Below are positions 8,082-16,903 of a stretch of DNA of 64,000 nt, one piece after another; positions within the stretch are counted from its first letter, which is position 1; each line of letters opens with the position of its first letter. Both the position numbers and the translations under genes were made by a program. Source of the DNA: Arthrobacter pascens (GTDB lineage Bacteria; Actinomycetota; Actinomycetes; Actinomycetales; Micrococcaceae). The stretch lies in NCBI RefSeq assembly GCF_030816475.1, contig NZ_JAUSXF010000001.1:2542001-2606000 (forward strand), read 5' to 3'. The notes under the pieces are model-generated. The model saw only the letters and a list, made by a program, of their open reading frames with translations, was not told the origin of the DNA and made no database searches.

Positions 8082-9326
8082 CTATTCGTAGCGGAGGGCA
8101 TCGATGGGCCGCAATTTGGCGGCCTTGTTGGCTGGATAGACGCCGAAGACCAGCCCGATGAAGGCGGACACGGCCAGCGAGACCCAGACGGTCCAGGGCT
8201 GGACCTCGGGCTGGACGCCGAGGACAGGGAAGGCACTGCCGGCGAAGCCGATCACGATTCCGGCGATACCGCCAATGATTGAAATGATGAGCGACTCGAT
8301 CAGGAACTGGGCGACGATGCTGCCCCGCGAAGCCCCGATGGCCTTGCGGATGCCGATTTCGCGTGTGCGCTCGGTCACTGTAACCAGCATGATGTTCATG
8401 ACGCCGATGCCGCCGACGAGCAGGCTGATGGCCGCCACAGCGCCGAGCAGGATTGTCAGTGTCTGCGTGGTGTTGGTGGCGGTGGTGAGGATCTGGGCCT
8501 GGTTTCGGACCTGGTAGTCGCGGTTGCTGGCGTCCACTTTGTGGCGGGCGTCCAGGATCATCTGGACCTCGTTCTGGGCCTGGTTCATGACGTCGGCTGA
8601 GGCAGCCTGAACGGTGATCGAGGCCAGTGTCGGGGAGTACCCGGTGAACTTGTTCTGTGCCACGGCCAGCGGGACCACCACGATGTCATCAGGATCGTTC
8701 AGCCCCGATGATCCCTTGACGCTCAGGACCGCGGCAACCGTGAAGTTCTGTCCGTTCAGCTGGATGGTCTGGCCGACGGCGGATCCGGTGGCGGTCCCGA
8801 ACAGGTCTGCGGCGACGGTATTGCCGATGACCGCGACCGGGTTGGCTGCCTGCTGGTCCGCATCGGTGAAGAGTTTTCCTGAGGCCGCTGTGCTGTCGCT
8901 GATGTCGAAGTAGGCGGGGGTGGTGCCCAGGAAGCTGGCAACCGAATGTGTGGCGTTGCTGAAGGTTGCCGTCACGCCCTGCGCCTGGACGATGGGGGCT
9001 GTCCGGGCCACGTCAGGTGCGAGCACGGGGTCGGTGAGCGAATGTTCGTCATCGAGCGTGAGGTTGGTGCTGCGGGTCCGGTTCGCCCCCGGCTGGGAAC
9101 CGGCACCCGCACGGCCTCCTACCGATGTCGAACGGCTCACCGTCAGGACGTTGGTACCAAGCTTGCCGATCTGGGCCTTGATGTTGTTGCTGGTTCCCGC
9201 GCCGACCGCGAGCAGGATGATGACCGCTGCAATACCGATCAGGATTCCCAGGGTGGTCAGCACTGAGCGCATCTTGTTGGCTGCCACCCCGGAGAGGGCG
9301 AACCGGGCGGATTCCAGGACGTTCAC
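8082..9326 (-). CDS. ABC transporter permease, MacB/FtsX family
   Basis: 414 aa with the MacB-type layout. An N-terminal amphipathic segment and TM1 come first ('LTTLGILIGIAAVIILLAVGAG'), then a large extracytoplasmic domain (about 50-280), then three C-terminal helices including the FtsX motifs 'GGIGVMNIMLVTVTERTREIG' and 'RKAIGASRGSI'. It should couple ATP hydrolysis in the cytoplasm to a mechanical movement outside the membrane, exporting peptides, antibiotics or lipoproteins. Its start overlaps the stop of the ATPase gene by 4 bp, and the adaptor gene lies just upstream. The substrate is unknown. Confidence 0.9.
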   Translation of the reverse strand: MNVLESARFALSGVAANKMRSVLTTLGILIGIAAVIILLAVGAGTSNNIKAQIGKLGTNVLTVSRSTSVGGRAGAGSQPGANRTRSTNLTLDDEHSLTDPVLAPDVARTAPIVQAQGVTATFSNATHSVASFLGTTPAYFDISDSTAASGKLFTDADQQAANPVAVIGNTVAADLFGTATGSAVGQTIQLNGQNFTVAAVLSVKGSSGLNDPDDIVVVPLAVAQNKFTGYSPTLASITVQAASADVMNQAQNEVQMILDARHKVDASNRDYQVRNQAQILTTATNTTQTLTILLGAVAAISLLVGGIGVMNIMLVTVTERTREIGIRKAIGASRGSIVAQFLIESLIISIIGGIAGIVIGFAGSAFPVLGVQPEVQPWTVWVSLAVSAFIGLVFGVYPANKAAKLRPIDALRYE

Positions 9327-10042
9327 TGTGCCACGGCCAGGGTCAGGCCGCCGAGCGGCTGTTGGCGTTCGTCGGAGACGATCAGGCCGTCCTGCATCCG
9401 CACGACGCGTCCCGCCCGCTCTGCTACGTCCATCTCATGGGTAATCATGATGATGGTGCGCCCGGAGTGATGGAGCCGGTCAAAGAGGTCCAGGATCTCC
9501 GCTGACGCCCGCGAATCCAGTGCCCCCGTCGGTTCATCCGCCAGCAGCAGGACCGGATTGGTGACGAGCGCCCGTGCGATGGCCACCCGCTGTTGCTGGC
9601 CTCCGGAAAGCTGGGACGGCCGGTGGTCTGCCCTGCTGGACAGGCCGACCGCATCCAGCATCTCCAGGGCCCGGGCTTGCCGCTCCTGCCGGCTTACGCC
9701 GGCATAGGCGAGCGGCATCGCCACGTTGTCCACCGCTTTGGTGCGCGAGATCAGGTTGAAGTTCTGGAAGACGAACCCGATCTTCCGGTTCCGGATCTGT
9801 GCCTGCTGATACTCGTCGAGCTCCACCGTGTTGATTCCGTCCAGCAGGTAGCTCCCCGCCGTGGGTGCGTCCAGGCAGCCGATGATGTTCATCATGGTGG
9901 ACTTCCCGGAGCCGGAGGCTCCGATAATGGCCACGAAGTCGCCGCGCTCGATCGTAATGTCCACGCCGTCGAGCGCGCGGACTTCCGCCTCTCCCTTGCC
10001 GTAGACCTTGCTGACCCCGGACAGTTCGATCACCGCCGCCAT
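9323..10042 (-). CDS. ABC transporter ATP-binding protein, MacB/LolD type
   Basis: 239 aa, a single nucleotide-binding domain. Walker A 'GASGSGKST' is at residues 41-49, the Q-loop is 'FVFQNFNL', the ABC signature is 'QLSGGQQQR', Walker B is '[12 protein letters not shown]' and the H-loop is 'MITHEMDVA'. It powers the overlapping MacB-type permease (4-bp overlap) and starts 3 bp after the adaptor gene's stop, so the three proteins are made from one message. The family is specialised for mechanotransmission rather than classical import. Confidence 0.93.
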   Translation of the reverse strand: MAAVIELSGVSKVYGKGEAEVRALDGVDITIERGDFVAIIGASGSGKSTMMNIIGCLDAPTAGSYLLDGINTVELDEYQQAQIRNRKIGFVFQNFNLISRTKAVDNVAMPLAYAGVSRQERQARALEMLDAVGLSSRADHRPSQLSGGQQQRVAIARALVTNPVLLLADEPTGALDSRASAEILDLFDRLHHSGRTIIMITHEMDVAERAGRVVRMQDGLIVSDERQQPLGGLTLAVAQ

Positions 10043-10045
10043 GGC

Positions 10046-11578
10046 TTACTGACCGCCCGTCCGTGCGCCGCCGCCACGGTTGGCGCCACCGAATGCGCCG
10101 CCGCCGAAGCCGCCGCCGGCAGTGGTGCCTGTGCCGGTCTGCAGCGTGGCCGAGATGGCCGGGAGCTCGATCTGGTCTCCTTCGGAGAGGCCTGTGAGGA
10201 CCTGCGTGCGTCCGTTGGCGCTGATGCCGGTGGTGACCTGTTTCGGCGTCGTGACCCCGTCCTTGACCACGTTGACGGTCTGGCGCGTCCCGCTTGTTGT
10301 CACCGCGAGGCTCGGTACCACCAGCGCGTTGTCAGCTGTGGCAGTGGTGACAGTGATGCTGGCGCTTTGGCCGAGCCGCAAAGCGGCGGGCGGGTTGTCA
10401 ATTGACACGGTGACGGGGTAGGTCACGACGCCGTTGGTGGTGCTGGAGGTCTGGGCGATCGAAACCACCTTGCCCGTGACGGGCGCGGCGGCGGCGTCCG
10501 TGGTCAGGGCCGGAAAGGTGAACTGGGCCGCCTGATCGGTCTTCATGTTGGTGACGTCGGATTCGGAAAAGCCTGCGACGACCTGGAGGTGCGCCGTGTC
10601 GCTGATGGTCACCAGTCCACTGGACGACGACGAGGCGGCGGCGGAGGACGCTGCGGAACCGGGTCCGGTGGCGGAACCGCCGGACCCGGCGGTTCCGGAG
10701 CTGGCCGAGCCGGCGGACCCGGCTCCGGAAGATCCGGTCAGTGCGCCCACAGTGGCACTGACTGCTGTGATGGTTCCGGCGACCGGTGAGTTCAGGGTGC
10801 AGGCGGCCAGGTTGGTCTTGGCCGTTTCGACTGCGAGCTGGGCGCTGGTGATATTTGTTCCGCCCGCGGCCGCCCGTGCGTTCTGTGCGTTGCCGAGGGT
10901 GGTTGTGGCCGAGGAGACCTGCTGTTTGTCTTTGAGCTGGGTCGACGCCGCCTGGTTCTGCGCCTGGCTCAGGGCCGCCTGGTCCTTCGCGAGCTGGTTC
11001 TGGGCGGAAACGACCGGGTCCACCCAGTTGGCCGGCTTCGGGTCCGGAGCCGGCTGCCCCTGCGCGGCGGCCACGGCAGCGTTGTCCGCGTCCACGGCCT
11101 TCTGGGCGGCAGCGACGGCGGCAGCCTGCTGGGAGCTGTCCAGGGCCGCGGACTGCTGGGCGTTGGCCAGGCCCTGGCTCGCGGTGGACACTTGGCCGGC
11201 GGCGGAGACCTGCTGCTGATTGGCCTGGGCCGACACCGAGTCAAGCTGTGCCTGGGCCACGTTCAGGGCGTTTTGCGCGTTCGTGGGATCGATGGACAGC
11301 AATTGCTGGCCGGCCGTCACCTGCTGGCCGAGCGCGGCGCTGACCGACACGATAGGGCCGGTGCAGTTCTGGGCGTTCACCACTGTTGTCGTTGCCGGGG
11401 CAACATTCCCGGTTGCGGTAGCCACCGAGGCGATGGTTGCCTTGCTCACCGCAACAGTCCGGGAGGCCGCGGCTGGAGTGGTTGAACTTGCGGCCGAGGC
11501 GGAAAGGTAGGTGCCTGCGCCGAGGGCCAGAATGACGGCGCCCAGGCCCAGGTTGATAACAAGGGTTTTTGAGGTCAT
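10046..11578 (-). CDS. HlyD/MacA-type efflux adaptor (membrane fusion protein)
   Basis: 510 aa from the ATG at 11578. An upstream in-frame ATG at 11638 would add 20 hydrophilic residues before the membrane anchor, so the shorter start fits a secreted or anchored protein better. An N-terminal signal anchor ('LGLGAVILALGAGTYL') leads into a lipoyl-like half ('TATGNVAPATTTVVNAQNC'). A long Gln/Ala-rich helical hairpin predicted as coiled coil follows (about 105-245), then the second lipoyl/beta-barrel part and a Gly-rich tail. Between about 260 and 330 there is an Ala/Gly/Ser-rich low-complexity insert. It probably forms the extracytoplasmic partner of the MacB-like permease; a Gram-positive cell has no outer membrane, so it may span the cell wall. 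Confidence 0.87.
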   Translation of the reverse strand: MTSKTLVINLGLGAVILALGAGTYLSASAASSTTPAAASRTVAVSKATIASVATATGNVAPATTTVVNAQNCTGPIVSVSAALGQQVTAGQQLLSIDPTNAQNALNVAQAQLDSVSAQANQQQVSAAGQVSTASQGLANAQQSAALDSSQQAAAVAAAQKAVDADNAAVAAAQGQPAPDPKPANWVDPVVSAQNQLAKDQAALSQAQNQAASTQLKDKQQVSSATTTLGNAQNARAAAGGTNITSAQLAVETAKTNLAACTLNSPVAGTITAVSATVGALTGSSGAGSAGSASSGTAGSGGSATGPGSAASSAAASSSSSGLVTISDTAHLQVVAGFSESDVTNMKTDQAAQFTFPALTTDAAAAPVTGKVVSIAQTSSTTNGVVTYPVTVSIDNPPAALRLGQSASITVTTATADNALVVPSLAVTTSGTRQTVNVVKDGVTTPKQVTTGISANGRTQVLTGLSEGDQIELPAISATLQTGTGTTAGGGFGGGAFGGANRGGGARTGGQ

Positions 11579-11719
11579 GGCTGGACCGTAGTAGCCGGAC
11601 CTGAGCGCATGCCGGGAATATGGTGGGAGCACGCCCATCGGTTGCCTTTTCAGCAGATCCCCGTTGGCTGGCCGGTATGACGGTGGCGCTTTTGTTCCGA
11701 TCCCCCAGCGTTTATGACT

Positions 11720-12436
11720 CTAGTCCGGACGCCCGCTGGCCGGCTCCACAAGCTCCGGACCGTTGTTCCGGACGCTGTTCACCCGGTCAGTGACTATCCT
11801 CGGCGTGAGCACAGGTTCGGGGACGGCCTTCAGGAGCTTTTGCACGTCGTCTTTGTTGGTGATGCCCGGATCGAGCCAGTCCGAATACATGTCCGGCGGG
11901 ATGATGACAGGGCAGCGGTCGTGTACATGGCCCAGGGAATCGTGGGCCGTGGTGGTCAGGACGGTGCAGCTGAGCAGCCAGCGGCCCGGGTCATCCTCCG
12001 GCACCGACGGGTCCGGCCAGAACTCGTACAGGCCCGCGAAGGCCAGGAGGTCCTCATTCTCCGAGTACAGGTAGTTCGGGATCTTCTTGCCGTCGTCTGT
12101 CTTTTGCCACTCGTAATACCCCTCGGCCGGGATGAGGGCGCGGCGCTTCACGGCGGCCTTGCGGAAGGCGGGCTTGTCCAGGATCGACTCGCTGCGGGCA
12201 TTGATCAGCTTCGAACCGATCTTCACGTCCTTGGCCCAGGACGGCACCAGGCCCCAGCGGGCGACGAGCAGGTGCCGGTCGATAGCCCCTTCATCGAGCC
12301 GCTCCGCAATAATCGGCACGTCCTGGGTGGGCGCCACGTTCCAGCTCGGCGGGGGCGGAGTCCCCTCCACCTCCTTAGCGTCAAAATGACTCAGAAGGTC
12401 CCCTGAGGCTTTGGCCATGACGTATCTGCCGCACAT
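11720..12436 (-). CDS. SOS response-associated peptidase family protein (HMCES/YedK)
   Basis: 238 aa. I chose the ATG at 12436, giving 'MCGRYVMAK...', because the family requires Cys2 exposed after Met removal: it forms a thiazolidine crosslink with abasic sites in single-stranded DNA. Other conserved parts are 'WNVAPTQDVPII', 'LVARWGLVPSWAKD', 'NARSESI', 'RALIPAEGYYEWQK' and the His in 'GHVHDRCPVII'. A longer in-frame start at 12469 would bury the Cys and is rejected. It protects abasic sites and is autoproteolytic. It stands between the ECF importer and efflux operons on the same strand, with no LexA-box-like palindrome visible upstream. Confidence 0.9.
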   Translation of the reverse strand: MCGRYVMAKASGDLLSHFDAKEVEGTPPPPSWNVAPTQDVPIIAERLDEGAIDRHLLVARWGLVPSWAKDVKIGSKLINARSESILDKPAFRKAAVKRRALIPAEGYYEWQKTDDGKKIPNYLYSENEDLLAFAGLYEFWPDPSVPEDDPGRWLLSCTVLTTTAHDSLGHVHDRCPVIIPPDMYSDWLDPGITNKDDVQKLLKAVPEPVLTPRIVTDRVNSVRNNGPELVEPASGRPD

Positions 12437-12614
12437 ACCCCCATTCTGCCTGACAAGCCCGGGCAGCACCGATCACAGCAGCAACCTCACCAAATCCCTT
12501 GATGCGCCCCGGGCATCCGCGTCGGTCAGGGAAAACGACGGAACCGACCGGGAACCCGCATTGCGGCATTGATCCAAAGGAACGGGCTGTTCAGTGGGTC
12601 ACCGCCTGTGTGGG

Positions 12615-14129
12615 CTAAACCTCCCGCAGCCGGCCGGCGTCGAACTCCAGGACCCGGTGCGCGGCTCCCCGGGCATAGCCGGCGTCGTGCGTGACGAACA
12701 CGACGCCGGTCCCGCGCACCGCCGCCTGTCCGACCACCTGCCCCAGGCGCTCGACACCGTGCCGGTCCAGTCCGACGGTCGGCTCATCCAGCGCAAGTAC
12801 CGCAGGATCGCGCGCCAGGACGGTGGCCAGGGCGAGGAGGCGCTGCTGTGAGGCCGGCAGGTCCGCCGGGTGGATGGAGGCAGCGACGGACAGGCCGACG
12901 TCGTCAAGAGCGGCAAGGGCCCGGGAAGTGGCGGCTTCGGGCCCGAATCGCGGACGGAGTCCGAAACGCACTTCCCGCAGCGCCGTCCGTTCAAAGAGCT
13001 GATCCCGCGGGTGCTGGAACAGGAGTCCCACCGAAGCCGCCACCCGCCCCACAGGCGCCCCGGCGATGCTGCTTCCGGCTACCCGCACCTCTCCTGACGA
13101 GGGCCGGAGCAGCCCGATCAGGAGACGCAGGAGCGTTGACTTGCCGGCCCCGTTCGGTCCGGTGATGGCCACAATCTCTCCGGCCCGGAGGCTGAAGTCC
13201 AGATCCTGCAGTACATCTCCTGGAGAGGGCCCCGGGCGCGAAGCCGCGGGGTAGCGGAATCCCACTCCCCTCAATTCCAGGATCGCCGGCCCGTTGCGGG
13301 TGGCCGGGGCAGTCCCGGCCGGACGGGCAGGGACCGCCGAAACGGCTGGATCCGAAAACCGCACCCCCGAGGCCTCCAGCTCCGCCGATCCCATGACCTG
13401 GGCCGGCCGTCCGGCGGCAGTTGCCGTGCCGCCGTCGAGGATCATCCAGTGCCCTGCCTCCAGGGCCAGCCTGTCCACCACCTGCCCCAGGACGACGACC
13501 GCGGAACCTCCGCTGACGAGGCTCCGAATGAGATCGGAAATCTGCGCGGCGCCCGCCGCGTCCAGCGAGGCCAGCGGTTCATCGAGGACCAGGACCTCCG
13601 GCGCCGTGATGACCGCGCAGCCCACGGCCAGCCGCCTCAGTTCCCCGCCGGAGAGCGTTGCCGGATCCCTGTCCAGCAGTCCTGAGAGTCCCACGCTGGC
13701 TGCTGCGCGGGCCACCGCGCCAAACATGTCCTGCCGTGGCATCCCCCGGTTTTCCAAGCCGAAGGCCAGCTCCTCCGCGACCGTGGAGCGCACTGTCGAC
13801 AGCATGGCCGCCGCGTCCTGCGGGACAAACTCGACCCGCCGGGACCATTCCGCAGGGTTGATCCGCGGATCAGCGGGGGAACCCCGGAATTCCAGGTGCG
13901 TCCCGCCAAGCTCCAGGTCCCCGCGGAGCATCCCGGAGTGGCCGGGGCGCAGCCAGCCGGCCAGCAGCTTGCCCAGCGTCGACTTGCCGCTCCCGGAGCC
14001 GCCCAGGACGGCCGACAGGCTCCCCGGAGCGATCCCAAGTCCGACGCCGCGCAGCACAGGTGCCGTCCCTCCGTGATAGGTGAACTCGTCAATCCCCGCC
14101 CGCAGGACCGTACCTGTCGCTGCCGTCAT
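12615..14129 (-). CDS. ECF transporter energizing ATPase, two fused ABC domains (A component)
   Basis: 504 aa holding two ABC ATPase halves, the form in which ECF A/A' subunits occur in many actinobacteria. First half: Walker A 'GGSGSGKST' (43-51), signature 'LSGGELRRLAVG', Walker B 'VLVLDEPLASLD'. Second half: Walker A 'GPNGAGKST' (about 320), Walker B 'VLALDEPTVGLD' and H-loop 'VFVTHDAGY'. The signature there is degenerate: 'DLPASQQRLLALA' replaces LSGGQ. It overlaps the T-component gene by 4 bp and should drive uptake of a small metabolite captured by the adjacent S component. YkoD-like HMP/thiamine ATPases have the same fused form, so substrate cannot be deduced from this subunit. Confidence 0.9.
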   Translation of the reverse strand: MTAATGTVLRAGIDEFTYHGGTAPVLRGVGLGIAPGSLSAVLGGSGSGKSTLGKLLAGWLRPGHSGMLRGDLELGGTHLEFRGSPADPRINPAEWSRRVEFVPQDAAAMLSTVRSTVAEELAFGLENRGMPRQDMFGAVARAAASVGLSGLLDRDPATLSGGELRRLAVGCAVITAPEVLVLDEPLASLDAAGAAQISDLIRSLVSGGSAVVVLGQVVDRLALEAGHWMILDGGTATAAGRPAQVMGSAELEASGVRFSDPAVSAVPARPAGTAPATRNGPAILELRGVGFRYPAASRPGPSPGDVLQDLDFSLRAGEIVAITGPNGAGKSTLLRLLIGLLRPSSGEVRVAGSSIAGAPVGRVAASVGLLFQHPRDQLFERTALREVRFGLRPRFGPEAATSRALAALDDVGLSVAASIHPADLPASQQRLLALATVLARDPAVLALDEPTVGLDRHGVERLGQVVGQAAVRGTGVVFVTHDAGYARGAAHRVLEFDAGRLREV

Positions 14130-14881
14130 GCTGACAACGCTGCCGGCCAGGAAGCCAGCAGGCGGAGGACGACAGCCGCGGCTGCCAGGATCAGGGCACC
14201 CGCGCGGAAGAGCCGCTGCCGGGGCGGATCCTCAACCTGCCGGTAGCTGGTGCGGGGTCCAGGGCCGCCGAAGCCCCGGGCGTCGAGCGCCTGGGCGCGA
14301 ATGCCGGCGTCGTCGATCAGCCCCATGACCAGCGGCACCATCTGCAGCCGCAGGGCAGCGATTCGGGACAGCAGGCCGCCCCGCAACAGCAGCCCACGTG
14401 CCTCCTGGGCCTGCCGGATCCGGTCCAGTCGCGCGACGATCGCAGGGACCAGCGTCAGCGTGGAGGCCAGCACGAAGCCGAACTGCGGCGGGACGGCGCT
14501 GCGGGACGCCAGGGCGGACACCAGGTCAGGAACGCTGACGGTGAAGGAGAACAGGAGCAGGACCAGGACGCAGGCAGACGTTCTTGAACCCAGGTCCAGG
14601 GCGAACTCCAGGCCTTCGGCGGTGACCCGGGCCGGCCCCCACTCGGCCAGGACTGTCCGGCCTTCGGGAAAGAAGAGCCCGTGCAGCAGCAGGAGCGACA
14701 GGCACAGGGGAACAACTATCACCGCAGCCGCGGACAGCACCTTTCCTGCCACCCGTGCCCGCGCCGCCAGGACGGAGGCGGCGATGGCCACGGCAAGGGA
14801 CAGGGGCCAGCTCGCTGCCGCCGTCGTGGTCACCGCGGTGCATGTTGCCGCTGTGAGTGCGGTGAAGGGGTGGAGGCGCAC
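14126..14881 (-). CDS. ECF transporter transmembrane T component
   Basis: 251 aa integral membrane protein with several hydrophobic segments ('LSAAAVIVVPLCLSLLLLHG', 'ACVLVLLLFSFTV', 'FGFVLASTLTLVPAIVA'). It carries the two diagnostic coupling motifs of T components, 'EARGL' and 'DARGF' (Ala-Arg-Gly), on cytoplasmic helices that contact the ATPase. Its stop overlaps the ATPase start by 4 bp, and the S-component gene ends 9 bp upstream of its start. It transmits ATP-driven motion from the A subunits to the substrate-binding S protein. Confidence 0.9.
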   Translation of the reverse strand: MRLHPFTALTAATCTAVTTTAAASWPLSLAVAIAASVLAARARVAGKVLSAAAVIVVPLCLSLLLLHGLFFPEGRTVLAEWGPARVTAEGLEFALDLGSRTSACVLVLLLFSFTVSVPDLVSALASRSAVPPQFGFVLASTLTLVPAIVARLDRIRQAQEARGLLLRGGLLSRIAALRLQMVPLVMGLIDDAGIRAQALDARGFGGPGPRTSYRQVEDPPRQRLFRAGALILAAAAVVLRLLASWPAALSA

Positions 14882-14890
14882 TGCAGGGAG

Positions 14891-15712
14891 TCAGGCGGCG
14901 GGCGTGGCCGGCGCCTTCCCTGCGAGTACCCGGAAGCGGCGCACGAAGGGGAACTGGAAGGTGGTCCGGCGCGGGAGGGCGTAAACCAGCAGCGCGGCGA
15001 CCGCGAAGACGATTGCCTTGTCCATGGGGTCCGAGATCAGCGCCTGCTTGGTGATCGCCGCCAGAAGCGTGTCGCCCATGGCGCGGAAGGCGCTGACGAT
15101 CGCACCCGTGCCGAGGCCGGAGGTGCCGCCGAAGACGAACGCGGCAACCGGGGCGGAGACGACGCCGGCGAGGATCCCGGTGATGAAGCCGGCGACGGGG
15201 GCAAGGTAGAAGCGGCGGAACAGGCCGCCACGGGCGGCCAGTCCAGCCAGGAAGCCGATCAGGGCGGCACCCGCCGCGAAAGGCAGGACCGTGGGATTGA
15301 AGAACGACCAGACAATGCTGCTCAGCGCGCCGGTCGCGGCGCCTGCGGCGGGTCCGGCCAGGACGGCTATCAGGACAGTACCGATAGCGTCGAAGTAGAA
15401 CGGCAATCCGGTGCTGCCCATGACCTGGCCAAGGACCACGTTCAGGACCAGGGCCACCGGGATGAGGACCAGGGTGGATGTGGGCAACACGGGCAGTACG
15501 GCAAGGATCAGGAGCACTGCACCGAGCAGGAACCCGCCCAGTGCGACAAGGGCCGAAAAGCTCGCCGGACCGTTGGCAATGTCCGTTGGCTGCGTGAGGA
15601 CCAGGAAGATATAGGTACCGGCGATGGCGGCAGCGCCCAGAATCTCCAGGATGCGGCGGTTTCGCGAGGCGGCCTGGCCGGCTTCGGGCAGTGTCAGGGA
15701 TGAGGATGACAT
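14891..15712 (-). CDS. ECF transporter substrate-specific S component, substrate unknown
   Basis: 273 aa from the ATG at 15712, preceded by AAAGGAAA about 4 bases away; a longer frame to 15766 lacks such a site. The protein is very hydrophobic with about six or more membrane segments ('GTYIFLVLTQ', 'FLLGAVLLILAVLPVLP', 'LVLIPVALVLNVVLGQ', 'AIGTVLIAVLAGPAAGAATG'), the S-component fold. Genes upstream encode a nucleoside hydrolase and an aldo/keto reductase, so a nucleoside, nucleobase or pentose-like substrate is an inference from context. It is longer than RibU, ThiT or YkoE (about 180-220 aa). No riboswitch-like structure was evident in the 120 bp between its start and the frameshift remnant. 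Confidence 0.8.
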   Translation of the reverse strand: MSSSSLTLPEAGQAASRNRRILEILGAAAIAGTYIFLVLTQPTDIANGPASFSALVALGGFLLGAVLLILAVLPVLPTSTLVLIPVALVLNVVLGQVMGSTGLPFYFDAIGTVLIAVLAGPAAGAATGALSSIVWSFFNPTVLPFAAGAALIGFLAGLAARGGLFRRFYLAPVAGFITGILAGVVSAPVAAFVFGGTSGLGTGAIVSAFRAMGDTLLAAITKQALISDPMDKAIVFAVAALLVYALPRRTTFQFPFVRRFRVLAGKAPATPAA

Positions 15713-15834
15713 GATGTTTCCTTTGAAGGTTCTGGCTCCGCAGCCGGGAAGGTTCAGGGCGTGCATGCAACTGCCTATGTCACCTCGGCAGAATCCCGGG
15801 CCAGCGTTTCCGCTCCCCCGGACCGCACACCAGT

Positions 15835-15996
15835 TTACCGGCTGGGAGTCTGCCGGACATCCCCTTCGGCCAACCTCCGTGCCAGGCCGCCAACAGACTT
15901 CACGAGCTCATCGAATGCAGCGCCGGGGTTGTTGTCCGAGACGATCCGGGCATTGTGCGGATGGCCCCACAGGTTGCGGTAGTCAGCCACTGTGGG
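15835..15996 (-). pseudogene. Detached C-terminus of the nucleoside hydrolase (frameshift remnant)
   Basis: After the premature stop of the nucleoside hydrolase gene, the neighbouring frame continues with 'TVADYRNLWGHPHNARIV' and 'FDELVKSVGGLARRL', ending at a TAA at 15835. This is the expected C-terminal helix region of the hydrolase family. Removing one base of the GGG run at 15994-15996 (CCC on the coding strand) fuses both parts as '...SPLLAGTTVADYRNLWG', the family consensus. The intact protein would be about 351 aa. Confidence 0.75.
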
Positions 15997-16891
15997 TCCC
16001 CGCGAGCAACGGCGATTCGGTCTCGACGTCCACGGTAGCCAGCCGGGTGGAGTACTCGAGGGTACCGGCCGCAACCCCGGCCGCGAAGTAGTCGTGGACG
16101 TGGGCCAGGTAGCCCTGGTCGTAGTGCCGGTGGAATTCGAAGTAGAACCTGAGGGCGTCCGACAGGTGCCGGATCAGCGGGTTGTCGGAGTGGCTGCGCA
16201 GGCCTTCGGGCTGCTCGGGGAGCACGAGTTCCTCCACTGCACAACCGGCCTCCGCCGCCAGCAGGCGCACATGCTCGGGCCGCAGCTCGATCCGCTCGGT
16301 CGTGTCCAGGGAACAGACGATGGGCAGGCGGTCCGCGGGCAGCCCGCGGTAGGCCGCATAGACTTCCTTCGCGGCATGCGGATCAACGTGTGTGTTCCAT
16401 TCGGCGAGGGGCGTCGTGTTCCCCTGGTGATAGAAGCTGCCACCCATGATGACCACCTTGCCCAGGAGCTCAGGCAGCCGGGGTTCCCTGCGGATCGCGA
16501 GGGCAAAGTTCGTCAGCGGGGCCGTTATCAGGGCGATCAGCTCCCCCGGGCTGGCACGGGCGGCCTTCACCCACGCATCCGCGGCATTTCGCCGGGAAAC
16601 GGATCCGGACGGCGCGGGAAGGACGGCGTGGCCCAGGCCCTGGGGACCGTGGGTCTCCGGAGTGGTGATCAGCGGAATTTCCAGGGGAGCTTCCGCCCCG
16701 ACGGCCACCTCCACGCCACGACGCCCGCACAGCTCCAGCATGGCCAGGGTATTCCGTGCCACCTGATGGACGTCCACGTTGCCGGCGGACGCCGTCACGG
16801 CCACGAACTCGACGTCCGGCAGCGATGCCAGATAGGCCAGTGCCAGGGCATCATCGATCCCGGTGTCCACGTCCAGGAGGAGTCTTGTCAT
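15983..16891 (-). CDS. Nucleoside hydrolase (IUNH family), C-terminally truncated by a frameshift
   Basis: 302 aa. It belongs to the Ca2+-dependent N-ribosyl hydrolases that split nucleosides into base and ribose. The Ca2+/ribose-binding motif 'DVDTGIDDALAL' is at residues 7-18, with 'ITAPLTNFALAI', 'IMGGSFYHQGN' and 'EWNTHVDPHAA' following, and the His/Asp of 'AHVHDYFAAGV' near the end. The reading frame stops at 'LLAGTHSG' while the rest of the family sequence continues in another frame (15835-15996). All visible catalytic residues remain, but about 49 C-terminal residues are lost, which probably destabilises the protein unless this is a sequencing error. It lies 12 bp after the aldo/keto reductase gene and upstream of the ECF importer genes. 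Confidence 0.85.
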   Translation of the reverse strand: MTRLLLDVDTGIDDALALAYLASLPDVEFVAVTASAGNVDVHQVARNTLAMLELCGRRGVEVAVGAEAPLEIPLITTPETHGPQGLGHAVLPAPSGSVSRRNAADAWVKAARASPGELIALITAPLTNFALAIRREPRLPELLGKVVIMGGSFYHQGNTTPLAEWNTHVDPHAAKEVYAAYRGLPADRLPIVCSLDTTERIELRPEHVRLLAAEAGCAVEELVLPEQPEGLRSHSDNPLIRHLSDALRFYFEFHRHYDQGYLAHVHDYFAAGVAAGTLEYSTRLATVDVETESPLLAGTHSG

Positions 16892-16903
16892 TCCCGGCCT
16901 CCG

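Noticed and set aside
12437-12614. LexA/SOS box upstream of the HMCES-family gene
   Set aside because: I found no TCGAAC-N4-GTTCGA-like palindrome in the gap, so SOS control is not supported.
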